DNA of 64,000 nt from JASLDZ01 sp965199975. Its GTDB lineage: Bacteria > Pseudomonadota > Alphaproteobacteria > Caulobacterales > Caulobacteraceae. The stretch spans positions 3,038,001 to 3,102,000 of the forward strand of contig OZ241340.1 of the NCBI GenBank assembly GCA_965199975.1, read 5' to 3'. Of this stretch, positions 1 through 8,599 are shown piece after piece; positions within the stretch are counted from its first letter, which is position 1; every line of letters begins with the position of its first letter. Made by a program: the position numbers and the translations under genes. Under the pieces are notes generated by a model that was not told where the DNA came from, ran no database searches, and saw nothing but the letters and a program-made list of their open reading frames with translations.

Positions 1-329
1 TTGATACGGAACTGCCGGTCGAAGCCCTCTTCGGTGAGGTCCTCCAGCGATGAGAAGGCGGCCACCCCTGCGTTGACGAACAGCACGTCAATGCGGCCGT
101 GGCGAGCGGCCACGTCGTCGGCCAGCCTCTTGGAGGCCGCGGGATCGGCCTGGTCGGAAAGCACCACCTCCACGCCGGGCAGCTCCGCGCGGGCCTTGGC
201 GAGACTGTCCGGGTTGGCCCCCGTAGCCACCACCGTGGCGCCTTCGGCCTTGAAGAGGCGCGCCGTGGCCGCGCCTATCCCCGTCGTGCCGCCGGTGATG
301 AGCACGATCTTGTCTTGCAGTCTAGCCAT
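1..329 (-). CDS. Short-chain dehydrogenase/reductase (SDR), N-terminal part
   Basis: This is the first ~109 residues of a classical SDR, running off the left edge of the window. A Rossmann-type TGGTTGIG dinucleotide motif lies at about residues 11-18 after a short MARLQDKIVLI start. The FVNAGVA segment (the NAG motif of the family) lies near residue 87. Family members are NAD(P)H-dependent oxidoreductases acting on small alcohols or ketones. The substrate cannot be told because the Tyr-x-x-x-Lys active site lies outside the window. It is on the same strand as the hopanoid operon but about 300 bases downstream of hpnG, so it probably has its own promoter. The fold is clear; the role is unknown. 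Confidence 0.9.
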   Translation of the reverse strand, partial: MARLQDKIVLITGGTTGIGAATARLFKAEGATVVATGANPDSLAKARAELPGVEVVLSDQADPAASKRLADDVAARHGRIDVLFVNAGVAAFSSLEDLTEEGFDRQFRI

Positions 330-627
330 GATGTGCATTCCGTACCGATGAGTAGAGAATGTGCAGATAGGCGATCCGCTTCGGCATGGAAGCCGGTTGT
401 TGCGATTAATTTCGACCGATCGCCGTCAGCGCGGATCCGCCTGCAGGTTTGGAGCCCGAACCGTTCAGACGGAAGCACGCCGGCGTGATCCCGCCTTCGT
501 CGACCTTGCGCCGAGGACGCAACGATCCGAAAGCCCGAGAGCGGCAAGAGCGCGCCCCCTTCGGCCTCGGCGCAGGTCCGCAGAGGCGGGGCTGCGGGAC
601 ACGCGGCTCCACATGATCCAGCGCGCT
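330..627. other. Non-coding gap between hpnG and the SDR gene
   Basis: About 300 bases with no credible gene. The reading frames that cross it extend only as shadows of hpnG or as low-complexity Arg-rich translations. It should carry the promoter of the leftward SDR gene. A small AT-rich patch near 398-414, with a near-palindrome around TTAATT, is the only visible candidate element. No terminator hairpin with a T-run was seen after hpnG. Confidence 0.5.
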
Positions 628-1284
628 CTAGCCGACCCCCAGTTCGACGCCCGCGGCCCTGCGCGCGCGCTTGAGCGCGGCGAAAGCCGTGGCCGAGCCC
701 GCGGCCATGCGCAGCAGCGCCCGGAGCTGGCGGGGGTCGCGCAGGAGGCGACGGGCGACCGCGGCGGAATCGATGCCGCCGTCGGCGCGCATGCCGGCGA
801 TCGCTGCTGGCGCCAGGGCGTCGTCCGGAAGATCTGAGACGGCGCGCAGGACGGCGAAGCGCAGCCCGCGCACCTGCGCAGCGGCGGCGGCGAGGTGGCT
901 CTCCATGTCGACCAGGGCCGCGCCGGTGCGCAGGCGCAGCGACGCCTTGGCCTGCGGGGTGTCGGCCGCCGCATCCACGCCCGCCACGTCCGCGGGGCGC
1001 GCGCCGGTGAGCGCCGCGAGGCGCGCGGTCCAGGCCGGGTCGGGGAAGAGGCGGCGGGCGCCGTCGCGCACCGTCGCCGCGACGGCGAGTTCGCCCAGCC
1101 GCAAGCCCGGCTGCAGTGCACCCGCCACGCCGAAGCTCAGCACGTGGGTGACATCGGCCGGAGCCAGCGCCGCCTCGATCCGTTCGCGCAGCAGCGCCGA
1201 ACGGCCGCCGCCTGAGACGGTGCGCACGCCAGGACCGGCGACGATGGCCGCTTCCTTGAAGAGGCCCGTGACGACCAGGATCAC
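628..1284 (-). CDS. hpnG: Hopanoid-associated phosphorylase/nucleosidase HpnG
   Basis: A 218-residue protein of the nucleoside phosphorylase / MTA-SAH nucleosidase superfamily. It opens with ILVVTGLFKEAAIV and has a glycine-rich VSGGG near residue 24. The segments SFGVAGALQPGLRLGEL and VDMESHLAA match the purine-nucleoside-binding and base-recognising parts of the family. In hopanoid producers HpnG removes adenine from adenosylhopane to give ribosylhopane. It is the last gene of the leftward operon, 19 bases after the shc stop, and starts at GTG. Its substrate is made by HpnH, which is not in this window, so that gene must lie elsewhere or HpnG has another task here. Confidence 0.9.
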   Translation of the reverse strand: MILVVTGLFKEAAIVAGPGVRTVSGGGRSALLRERIEAALAPADVTHVLSFGVAGALQPGLRLGELAVAATVRDGARRLFPDPAWTARLAALTGARPADVAGVDAAADTPQAKASLRLRTGAALVDMESHLAAAAAQVRGLRFAVLRAVSDLPDDALAPAAIAGMRADGGIDSAAVARRLLRDPRQLRALLRMAAGSATAFAALKRARRAAGVELGVG

Positions 1285-1303
1285 GCCTGTCGCACCAAGC
1301 GGC

Positions 1304-3286
1304 TCACATGCCCCACGCCACCTCGCGGTCGTTGGCGCGCATGAGGTTGCGGTAGCGCGCCACCGCCCAGAGGGGGAAGAATTTGGGATAGCCGTGATAG
1401 CGCAGGTAGAAGACGCGCGGAAAACCGCCGCCTACGTAGTGCTCCTGGCTCCACAGGCCGTCGGCCTCCTGGTGGGCGAGCATCCAGGCGACGCCGCGCT
1501 TCACCGCCTCGCTACCCACCTCGCCCACCGCCATCAGGCCCAACACGGCCCATGCCGTCTGCGAGGGGTTGGAGGCGTGCGGCCTGTAGCCGTCGTAGTC
1601 CAGCCGGTAGCTGTCGCCGTCCTCACCCCAGCCGCCGTCGGCGTTCTGGATGCGCGCGAGCCATTCCACGGCCCTGCGCACCATGGCCGACTTCGGGTCG
1701 ACGCCCGCGGCGTTCAGCGCACACAGCACCGACCACGTGCCGTAAATGTAGTTGATCCCCCAGCGGCCGAACCAGGAGCCCTCCTTGAGCTGGGTGGCTT
1801 CGAGGTACTTTATCGCCGCCTGCAGGCGCGCGCTGTCGGCGGGTTCGCCAAGCTGGGCCATCATCGAGACCACGCGCCCGGTCACGTCCTCGGTGGGCGG
1901 ATCGAGCAGGGCGCCGTGGTCGGCGAAGGGGATATTGTTGAGATAGGAATGCGTGTTGTCGGCGTCGAAGGCGGCGAAGCCGCCGCCCTTGGACTGCAGG
2001 CCCACGGTCCATTCCTCGCCGCGGGCGATGGCCTCGTCGTAGCCGTCCTGGTCCAGGCGCTTCCTGGCGCGGTCCATGGCCATGACCACCACGGCCGTAT
2101 CGTCCAGGTCGGGGTAGGCGTCGTTGCGGTACTGGAAGGCCCAGCCGCCGGGGCGCACGTCGGGGCGGCGCTCGGCCCAGTCGCCCTTCACGTCGAGCAC
2201 CTGCAGCGGCTTCAGCCAATCGAGGCCGTGCAGCGCCTTGCACTCGGCCTCGCCGCCGCCCGCCTCCAGCATGGCGTGGGCGGCGAGCGCCGTATCCCAC
2301 ACCGGCGAGACGCAGGGCTGGCAGTAGATCTCGCCGTCTTCGCGGTGGACGAGGAGCTTTTCCACCGCCACCCGCGCGATCAGCCGGTCCGGGTGCTCGG
2401 GCGCGTAGCCCAGCGCGTCGAACATCATCACGCTGTTGGCCATGGCGGGGTAGATGGCGCCCAGGCCGTCCTCGCCGTTGAGGCGCTCCACCACGAAGCG
2501 CCGCGCCCGGTCGATGGCCTTGGCGCGCAGCCGCTTGGGCCAGAACGGCGCGAAGGCCTTGAGCGCCCGGTCCAGCAGGCCAAAGCCGATGCGCCAGCTG
2601 CGCTTCTGGTGGGTGGGCCGCGCCGGGGCGGGCGTGTGGGCCGGGGCGTAGAGTTCGGGAACGCGCACGCCGCGCGGATTGCGGGCGCGGGGCTTCAGCG
2701 CCATCAGCACCAGGAGCGGCACGAGCACGGTGCGCGCCCAGTAGCTCATCTTGGAGATGTGGATCGGGAACCAGCGCGGCAGCAGCACCAGCTCCACCGG
2801 CATGGCGGGCGCGGCATTCCACGATCCCGCGCCGTAGAGCGCCAGCTGCAGGGTGGTGAAGACGTTGACGGTCTGAGCGCCACCGGCCTTCAGCACCGCC
2901 TCGCGGGCGCGGGCCATGTGCGGAGCGGCGATGTCGTCGCCGATCATCTTCAGGGCGAAGTAGGCCTTCACCGTGGCCGACACGTCGAAGGGGCCGCCGT
3001 GGAACAGGGGCCAGCCGCCGTGCTCGGCCGACTGGATGCGGCGCAGGTAGCGGCCGATGGCGGCTTCCTGCTCGAGGTCGGGGTGTTCGCCCAGGTGGTG
3101 CTTGAGCAGCACGTATTCGGCCGGGATGGTGGCGTCGGCCTCCAGCTCGAACACCCAGTGACCGTCGGGCTTCTGCAGCCGGCCAAGCGCATGCGCGGCG
3201 CGGCTCACGGCGGCGTCCAGAGTGGAGGGATCGAGCGGGCCGGCGCCCACCACGGCGGCGGGCTCGGACAGGGCGGCGTCGTACAT
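1304..3286 (-). CDS. shc: Squalene-hopene cyclase
   Basis: A 660-residue cyclase, the usual family length, converting squalene to hopene and hopanol at the inner membrane. The catalytic Asp-rich DLDD (DxDD protonating motif) is near residue 393. QW-type repeats are visible, for example QNADGGWGEDGDS in the C-terminal half and QKPDGHWVFE near the N-terminus. The C-terminal part shows the usual VGGGFPRVFYLRYHGYPKFF segment. It sits between hpnE and hpnG in one leftward operon and takes the squalene produced by HpnCDE. It is preceded by a 46-base intercistronic gap containing a small hairpin. Confidence 0.98.
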   Translation of the reverse strand: MYDAALSEPAAVVGAGPLDPSTLDAAVSRAAHALGRLQKPDGHWVFELEADATIPAEYVLLKHHLGEHPDLEQEAAIGRYLRRIQSAEHGGWPLFHGGPFDVSATVKAYFALKMIGDDIAAPHMARAREAVLKAGGAQTVNVFTTLQLALYGAGSWNAAPAMPVELVLLPRWFPIHISKMSYWARTVLVPLLVLMALKPRARNPRGVRVPELYAPAHTPAPARPTHQKRSWRIGFGLLDRALKAFAPFWPKRLRAKAIDRARRFVVERLNGEDGLGAIYPAMANSVMMFDALGYAPEHPDRLIARVAVEKLLVHREDGEIYCQPCVSPVWDTALAAHAMLEAGGGEAECKALHGLDWLKPLQVLDVKGDWAERRPDVRPGGWAFQYRNDAYPDLDDTAVVVMAMDRARKRLDQDGYDEAIARGEEWTVGLQSKGGGFAAFDADNTHSYLNNIPFADHGALLDPPTEDVTGRVVSMMAQLGEPADSARLQAAIKYLEATQLKEGSWFGRWGINYIYGTWSVLCALNAAGVDPKSAMVRRAVEWLARIQNADGGWGEDGDSYRLDYDGYRPHASNPSQTAWAVLGLMAVGEVGSEAVKRGVAWMLAHQEADGLWSQEHYVGGGFPRVFYLRYHGYPKFFPLWAVARYRNLMRANDREVAWGM

Positions 3287-3300
3287 GCAGGTCAGGGGAA

Positions 3301-3327
3301 AGCGGCCGGGCGGAAAAGCGGGCCGCT
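3301..3327. other. Intercistronic hairpin between hpnE and shc
   Basis: AGCGGCC at 3301-3307 pairs with GGCCGCT at 3321-3327 around a 13-base loop, within the 46-base gap between the hpnE stop and the shc start. It has no T-run, so it is unlikely to be a strong terminator. RNA processing or attenuation inside the operon is possible. A similar small hairpin (4637-4652) lies in the hpnD/hpnE gap. Confidence 0.35.
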
Positions 3328-3332
3328 CTACA

Positions 3333-4622
3333 CTAAACGGCGTTCACGGCCAATTCCGCCGCCCGCGCGCCGGAGCGCAGGGCGCCCTCGATGGTCGCGG
3401 GCAGGCCCGTCTGCGTCCAGTCGCCGGCGAGCCACAGGTTGGCGAAGGGCGTTGTGGCGGGCGGGCGCCGGCGGTCCTGTTCGGGCGTGGCGGCGAAGGT
3501 GGCGCGCTTCTCCTTGACCACCTGCCAGGGCGGCAGCGGCGCGTCGGCGGGAAGCTGCAGGGCGGCGCGCACGTCGGCCCAGATGCGGGCGGCCAGCGCG
3601 GCGCGGTCCTCGTCCACCAGCCGGTCGGCGGCGCTGACGGTGACCGAGACACGCTCGGGGGAGGCGAACACCCACTCCGCTGTACCGCCGATCACACCCA
3701 GGATGAGCGGCGCATCTGCGGGCGGGGCCATGCGGAAGTGGGCGTTGACGATGGCGCGGAAGTCGTCGGGCGCGGTCAGGCCGGGCAGAAGGCCAGTCGC
3801 CGACCAGGGCGGGAGGGCCAGCACCACCGGCTCCCCGTGGGCGACCTCGACCACGTCGTCGCCGAAGCGCAACCGCGCCACCCGACCGTCCTGCATGTCG
3901 AGCGCCCGCAGCCGCCGGCCCGTGCGCACCCTCGAGTCCATCTTGGCGAGCCAGGCCAGCGCGGGATCGACGAAGGCCGCCGCCAGCGTCGGCTCGGCCA
4001 CGCGGGGCCGGTAGTGCGCGCCCCCTTTGAGCAGCGTCTCGCGCACGACTGCGGCCGCCAGGCGCGCGGACCCGTCCGCCGCCTCGGTGTTCAGCACGGC
4101 GACGAGGAAGTTCTCCAGCATCCGCTCCCATACCGGGCCGTGGGTGGGGATCACGTCGCGGACCCGGGCGTCGCGCGAGGGTGCGATCAGGCCGACCAGC
4201 GGCAGGTAGTCGCGCGCGCGTGTGCCGGGGATGCGTCGTGCGGACGAGGCCACCCACCAGCCCAACGCGCCGTCATTGGGCCGCAGCGTCCAGCGCGCGC
4301 CATCGCGCAGGTCGACGTAGGGGAAGGCGGCGACCTCGGGACCGACCAGCCGCGCGCTGGCGCCTATGGTGCGCAGGTAGTCGGCCACCGCCGCGTTGCC
4401 GGACAGCACCAGGTGGTTGCCGTTATCGATGACGAGCCCGAGCTCGCGGTCGAAGTACGACCGGCAGCGGCCCCCCGCCTGCGCCGCCTGGTCGCTCAGC
4501 TCCACCCGGAAGCCCGCCTGCGCCAGCCCCACCGCCGCGCCCAGCCCCGCCAGCCCGGCGCCGATCACGTGCGCGCGTGGACTGGAGGCCTGGCGGGTGG
4601 GTCGATCGCTGCGGCGCGGCAT
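3333..4622 (-). CDS. hpnE: Hydroxysqualene dehydroxylase (FAD-dependent)
   Basis: A 429-residue flavoprotein of the phytoene desaturase/amine oxidase type. The FAD-binding VIGAGLAGLGAAVGL lies at residues ~19-33, followed by the AGGRCRS segment. The C-terminus has the family's second FAD contact, LWLAGDWTQTGLPATIEGALRSG (spelt here only as landmarks LAGDW and TIEGA). HpnE reduces hydroxysqualene to squalene, the last step of the HpnC-HpnD-HpnE route. It lies between hpnD (39-base gap) and shc in one operon. Confidence 0.95.
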   Translation of the reverse strand: MPRRSDRPTRQASSPRAHVIGAGLAGLGAAVGLAQAGFRVELSDQAAQAGGRCRSYFDRELGLVIDNGNHLVLSGNAAVADYLRTIGASARLVGPEVAAFPYVDLRDGARWTLRPNDGALGWWVASSARRIPGTRARDYLPLVGLIAPSRDARVRDVIPTHGPVWERMLENFLVAVLNTEAADGSARLAAAVVRETLLKGGAHYRPRVAEPTLAAAFVDPALAWLAKMDSRVRTGRRLRALDMQDGRVARLRFGDDVVEVAHGEPVVLALPPWSATGLLPGLTAPDDFRAIVNAHFRMAPPADAPLILGVIGGTAEWVFASPERVSVTVSAADRLVDEDRAALAARIWADVRAALQLPADAPLPPWQVVKEKRATFAATPEQDRRRPPATTPFANLWLAGDWTQTGLPATIEGALRSGARAAELAVNAV

Positions 4623-4661
4623 GGAAAGTTCTTAGGCGAGCGCGGCCGCTCGGGAAACGGC

Positions 4662-5498
4662 TCAGCCCAGCAGGCCCCGGCGGAGCACGATCCACAGGAG
4701 GTCGCGCTTGCCTATGCGGGCGCGTTCGCGCGGCGGCGCCCAGCCGGCCTGCTCCATCCTGCCGAGGATCTTGCCGTAGACGGCGCTCATGAGGCGCGGC
4801 GCCGCGAGCTTGCCCGGAGGCTTCAGTCCCAGCACGAGGTCGGCCGTCTCGTAGTGCTCGCGGGCAAGGGCGGCCAGCGCGTGGGCGGCGGCGTCGATGC
4901 GCGGGTCAGCCACAACCGCCAAGGGATCGTCGCCGACGATCCCCGCCTCGGCCAGGAGTTCGCGCGGCAGGTAGAGGCGGCCGATGGCGGCGTCCTCGTC
5001 CAGGTCGCGCAGCACGTTGGTGAACTGCAGGGCGCGGCCGAGACCATAGGCGAGCTCCTCGCCCTCCGTCTCCGGCATACCGAATACGCGCACGGACAGG
5101 CGCCCGACCGCACTGGCCACGCGGTCGCAGTAGAGGTCGAACTGCTTGAGGGTGGGCGCACGCACGGGGCCGTCGACGTCGGTCTGCATGCCGTCGATCA
5201 CGGCCAAGAAGTCCGCCTGCCGCAGGCCGAAGCGCGCGACGGCGTCGGCCACCAGCGCCGCGCGGCCAGGATCGCCGCCGGCGTAGAGCGAGGCCAGGTC
5301 GGTGCGCCAGGCGTTGAGCTCGGCGGTGCGCGCGGCGCGGTCACCCTCCAGGTCGTCGGCGATGTCGTCGACGACGCGGCAGAAGCCGTAGACGGCGTAC
5401 ATGCCAGCCCGCTCGGCCGGGGGCAGGATGCGCATGCCCGCGTAGAACGACGAGCCCGACGCCACCTTCTCTTGCGCCGCTTCCTTGTTCCCGGACAT
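4662..5498 (-). CDS. hpnD: Presqualene diphosphate synthase
   Basis: A 278-residue trans-isoprenyl diphosphate synthase of the squalene/phytoene synthase family. It condenses two farnesyl diphosphates to presqualene diphosphate. The first Asp-rich motif is VVDDIADD (near residue 40) and the second is NVLRDLDEDAAIGRLYLP, both needed for magnesium-diphosphate binding. I chose the ATG at 5498 because the homology begins there (MSGNKEAAQEK). The longer frame upstream is a shadow of hpnC. It lies 20 bases after the hpnC stop in the same operon. Confidence 0.96.
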   Translation of the reverse strand: MSGNKEAAQEKVASGSSFYAGMRILPPAERAGMYAVYGFCRVVDDIADDLEGDRAARTAELNAWRTDLASLYAGGDPGRAALVADAVARFGLRQADFLAVIDGMQTDVDGPVRAPTLKQFDLYCDRVASAVGRLSVRVFGMPETEGEELAYGLGRALQFTNVLRDLDEDAAIGRLYLPRELLAEAGIVGDDPLAVVADPRIDAAAHALAALAREHYETADLVLGLKPPGKLAAPRLMSAVYGKILGRMEQAGWAPPRERARIGKRDLLWIVLRRGLLG

Positions 5499-5518
5499 CG
5501 GCGCCTCCGCGGTCTCGC

Positions 5519-6397
5519 TCACGCTCGCGCTCCCACACTGGCAGGACGGCCGCGTCCGACGAGCACGTCCAGCCCCGCCCGCGCCGCCAGCCCGGCCATC
5601 TCCAGCTTGGTATGATGCACGCGCGCCGACAGCGGATCGTGGCGCAGGAGGCGCGCGCACAGCCCTTCGGCGAGGCGCTGGATGGCGGCAACGTCGAAGG
5701 CCAGCCGCCGCTCGCGCACCTGCGCCGCGAAGGGGCGCGACTGGTCGAGCAGGCCCTGGGTGCGCCGCACCAGATCGTGGACCACCCGGGTCAGGGCCGG
5801 CGAGGCGGCGGGCGCGTCGAGCGCGTCGACGCCGATCCCCTCGGCGGCGAGCGCGTCGGCGGGAATGTAGACGCGGTCGAGGTCGCGCCGGTCGTCGCCG
5901 CAGTCCTGCAGGTGGTTGATCACCTGCAGCGCCGCACACAGGGCGTCGGAGGCGGGCCAGGTGGCGGCGCGGTCCTCGCCGTGCACGTCGAGCACGTAGC
6001 GACCGACCGGCATGGCCGAGACGCGGCAATAGTCGATCAGCGCCTCCCAACTCTCATAGCGAAGCTGGGTCACGTCGCGGCGGAAGGCTTCCAGGAGGTC
6101 GAGGCCGTGCTGGGGGTCGAGCCCGCGCTCGGCGCAGGTGCGGCGCAGGTCGAGCGCGGTGGGCTCGGCGTCGCTTTCACCGGCCAGGGTGGCGCGCAGG
6201 GAGGCGATCGCGGCCAGCTTCTCATGCGGCGGGGCGGCGGCGGCGTCCGACACGTCGTCGGCGGCGCGCGCGAAGCGGTAGTAGCTCATCACCGGCGCGC
6301 GGAACGGCCTGGAGAACAGCGCCGCCACCGGGAAGTTCTCGGAGCGGTGGTCCTTGCCGCTGGCGAAGGCGGCGGCGGAAGGTGCGTGTGCGTCCAT
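5519..6397 (-). CDS. hpnC: Hydroxysqualene synthase
   Basis: A 292-residue squalene/phytoene synthase family member that converts presqualene diphosphate to hydroxysqualene. The Asp-rich region ARAADDVSDAA lies near residue 45 and the second, HLQDCGDDRRDLDRVYIP, in the middle. The start MDAHAPSAAAF at 6397 lies directly after the hpnB frame ends its own upstream neighbour's reading. The typical family opening SGKDHRSENFPVA follows within 25 residues. It is cotranscribed with hpnD, downstream, and hpnB, upstream with a gap of only 2 bases. Confidence 0.95.
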   Translation of the reverse strand: MDAHAPSAAAFASGKDHRSENFPVAALFSRPFRAPVMSYYRFARAADDVSDAAAAPPHEKLAAIASLRATLAGESDAEPTALDLRRTCAERGLDPQHGLDLLEAFRRDVTQLRYESWEALIDYCRVSAMPVGRYVLDVHGEDRAATWPASDALCAALQVINHLQDCGDDRRDLDRVYIPADALAAEGIGVDALDAPAASPALTRVVHDLVRRTQGLLDQSRPFAAQVRERRLAFDVAAIQRLAEGLCARLLRHDPLSARVHHTKLEMAGLAARAGLDVLVGRGRPASVGARA

Positions 6398-6399
6398 GC

Positions 6400-7560
6400 T
6401 TAAGCGGCCGCTCGGTTCTGGGCCTGGGCGCGGCCCTTCCACATGCCGCCGCGCCCGCGCCAGGTGTCGAGCGCCGACTGCAAGGTGAAGACGCAGTAGG
6501 TCGCGCCGATCGGCGGGAGCGCCAGCCCCCACAGCGGCGAGCGGCGGTAGAGGCGCAACGTCGGGAGGAAGCTCACCGCCATGAGCAGCCACGCCGCCGC
6601 GCCCGCCCAGCGCGCCCAGCCGTGCCCGAACAGCGCGAAGGCCGGCGGCGCCACGTAGGTCAGCAGCATGGCGACGAGCGTGCCGGCGAGCAGCCAGGGC
6701 GAGTAGCCGAGCTGGGCGTAGGCCGAACGCGAGACCATGCGCCCCACCTGCGCCAGCGTCTCGTAGGGGCGCAAGGACCAGCTGGTCCGCGTCAGCCCGA
6801 TCCAGATCGGCCCCTGCCGCTTGAGCAGCGCCGCCAACGTGCAGTCGTCGATCAAGGCGGCGCGGATGGCGGCGATCCCGCCGGCCCGTTCGAGCGCCTG
6901 GGCGTTGACCAGCATGCACCCTCCCGCCCCCGCGGCCAGCTTGCGGCGCGGATCGTTGGCGACGGGGAACGGGTACAGCATCTGGAAAAAGTATACGAAG
7001 GCCGGGATCAGGAAGCGCTCGGCGGCGGTGGAGCAATGCAGCTTCACCATGATCGAGGCGAGCGCCAGTCCGTCGCCTTCGCTGCGGATGACGAGCTTGC
7101 GCAGCGCGTCGGGCGCGTGGCCGATGTCGGCGTCGGTGAGCATGAGATACTTGGGCGCGGCTTCCGCCGACGCGTGCGCCACACCCTGCCCCACCGCAGC
7201 GAGCTTGCCGGTCCAACCCGCGGCGAGCGGGGCGGCGCGCAACACCTCCAACCGATCCGCCCTCCCCTGCTGCGCCGCCGCAGCGCGGGCGACCTCGGCG
7301 GTGGCGTCGGACGAGCCGTCGTCAACCAGCACCACGCGGAAAAGTCCGGGGTAGTCCTGCGCCAGCAGGCTGCCGATCGAGCGCGCCACCACGTCGGCCT
7401 CGTCGCGCGCGGGCACGACGGCGGTGACGGCGGGCCACGCGGCCGGAGGCGGCGGGAGGCGGCGGTCGTCACGCTCTGAGGCCCACCAGAAGCGGCCGTG
7501 GAACAGCACGAGATACAGCCAGATCGCCAGCGACACGCTCGAGATCGCCACCGCGATCAT
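6400..7560 (-). CDS. hpnB: Hopanoid-associated glycosyltransferase HpnB
   Basis: A 386-residue family-2 glycosyltransferase. After an N-terminal membrane segment (residues ~3-20), the GT-A domain starts with VTAVVPARDEADVV. It carries LVDDGSSD and the DxD-type LTDADIGH motif, then an acceptor-region IDDCTLA. Two to three hydrophobic segments follow in the C-terminal third (LLAGTLVAMLL, AAAWLLMAVSFL). Members are found only in hopanoid clusters, and a sugar-transfer role to a hopanoid is assumed rather than proven. Its ATG overlaps the hpnA stop by 4 bases (ATGA), which suggests translational coupling. An AGCGGCCGCT palindrome covers its 3' end. Confidence 0.92.
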   Translation of the reverse strand: MIAVAISSVSLAIWLYLVLFHGRFWWASERDDRRLPPPPAAWPAVTAVVPARDEADVVARSIGSLLAQDYPGLFRVVLVDDGSSDATAEVARAAAAQQGRADRLEVLRAAPLAAGWTGKLAAVGQGVAHASAEAAPKYLMLTDADIGHAPDALRKLVIRSEGDGLALASIMVKLHCSTAAERFLIPAFVYFFQMLYPFPVANDPRRKLAAGAGGCMLVNAQALERAGGIAAIRAALIDDCTLAALLKRQGPIWIGLTRTSWSLRPYETLAQVGRMVSRSAYAQLGYSPWLLAGTLVAMLLTYVAPPAFALFGHGWARWAGAAAWLLMAVSFLPTLRLYRRSPLWGLALPPIGATYCVFTLQSALDTWRGRGGMWKGRAQAQNRAAA

Positions 7561-8561
7561 GCGCCGAGGTAGCCGTGCCCGGCGAACCAGCGATAGGCGT
7601 CGCCCACCGCCTCGCGCCAGGGCCGCGCCGTATAGCCCAGATCGGCCTTCGCCTTGGCCGAGGAGAAGAACATCTTGTAGGCGGCCATCTTCAGCGCGTC
7701 GCGGGTGACGAAGGGCTCCTTGCCGGTGAGCTGACCGATCGCCTCGGCCGCCATCGCCAGCGGGAACAGCGGCCCGCGCGGCAGCGCCACCGTCGGAGGC
7801 TTGCGCCCGGAGAGATGGGCGATCTCGGCCAGGAGGTCGCGCAGCTCCACGTCGTCCCCGCCCAGCACATAGCGCTCGCCGATGCGCCCCTTCTCCATGG
7901 CCAGGAGGTGGCCGGCGGCGATATCGTCCACGTGGGCGATGTTCAGCCCGGTGTCGACGAAGGCGGGCATCTTGCCGGTCGCCGCCTCCACGATGATGCG
8001 CCCCGTGGGGGTGGGCTTCACGTCGCGCGGGCCGATGGGCGTGGACGGGTTGACGATCACCGCCGGCAGCCCCTCGCCCTGCACCATGGCCTCGACCAGC
8101 CGCTCGGCCACCACCTTGGAGCGCTTGTAGGCGCCGATGGCGGTCTCCGGCGTCAGCGGGCGCGTCTCGTCCGACGGCGTCCCGGGCGCCAGGCCCTTGA
8201 GGCTCAGCGTGGCGACGCTGGAGCAGTAGACGATGCGCTCCACGCTCGCGGCCTGCGCCGCGCGCATGACGTTGGCCGTGCCCTCGCGGTTGTTGCGCAC
8301 GATCTCCTCGGGGTCGCGCGCCCACAGGCGGTAGTCGGCGGCCACGTGATAGAGTCGCCGCACGCCTGCGAAGGCCGGCTGCAGCGAGGCGGCGTCGGCG
8401 AGGTCGCCCACAGTGACCTCGGCGTCGAGCCCGTCCACGTTGGTGCGGGGCGAGGTGGCGCGCACCAGGAGGCGCACCCGTTCGCCACGGGCGATCAGCG
8501 CGCGCGCCACGGCCGAGCCGACGAAACCCGACGCTCCGGTCACCAGGGTGATGTCGGCCAC
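7557..8561 (-). CDS. hpnA: Hopanoid-associated sugar epimerase/dehydratase HpnA
   Basis: A 334-residue extended SDR. The NAD(P)-binding TGASGFVGSAVA lies at residues ~7-18. VYCSSVATL and YKRSKVVAE supply the Ser and Tyr-x-x-x-Lys of the active site. I chose the GTG start at 8561 because it is preceded by a good ribosome site (GGAGG, 5 bases away) and the homology begins there; the frame upstream is a shadow of the mlaA-like gene. It acts with HpnB, whose start overlaps its stop. The exact nucleotide-sugar or steroid-like substrate is not established for the family. Confidence 0.93.
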   Translation of the reverse strand: MADITLVTGASGFVGSAVARALIARGERVRLLVRATSPRTNVDGLDAEVTVGDLADAASLQPAFAGVRRLYHVAADYRLWARDPEEIVRNNREGTANVMRAAQAASVERIVYCSSVATLSLKGLAPGTPSDETRPLTPETAIGAYKRSKVVAERLVEAMVQGEGLPAVIVNPSTPIGPRDVKPTPTGRIIVEAATGKMPAFVDTGLNIAHVDDIAAGHLLAMEKGRIGERYVLGGDDVELRDLLAEIAHLSGRKPPTVALPRGPLFPLAMAAEAIGQLTGKEPFVTRDALKMAAYKMFFSSAKAKADLGYTARPWREAVGDAYRWFAGHGYLGA

Positions 8562-8599
8562 CGCGCCTCCGCAACGCGCGCCCGCGAGCGCGCGCATCC

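Noticed and set aside
671..3517. A 948-residue plus-strand open frame across the hpnG/shc region
   Set aside because: It is an antisense shadow: Arg/Ala/Gly/His-biased translation with no domain, while the minus strand holds clear hpnG and squalene-hopene cyclase.
3222..5615. A 797-residue plus-strand open frame
   Set aside because: Shadow of hpnE and hpnD; long antisense frames are common in DNA of this GC content.
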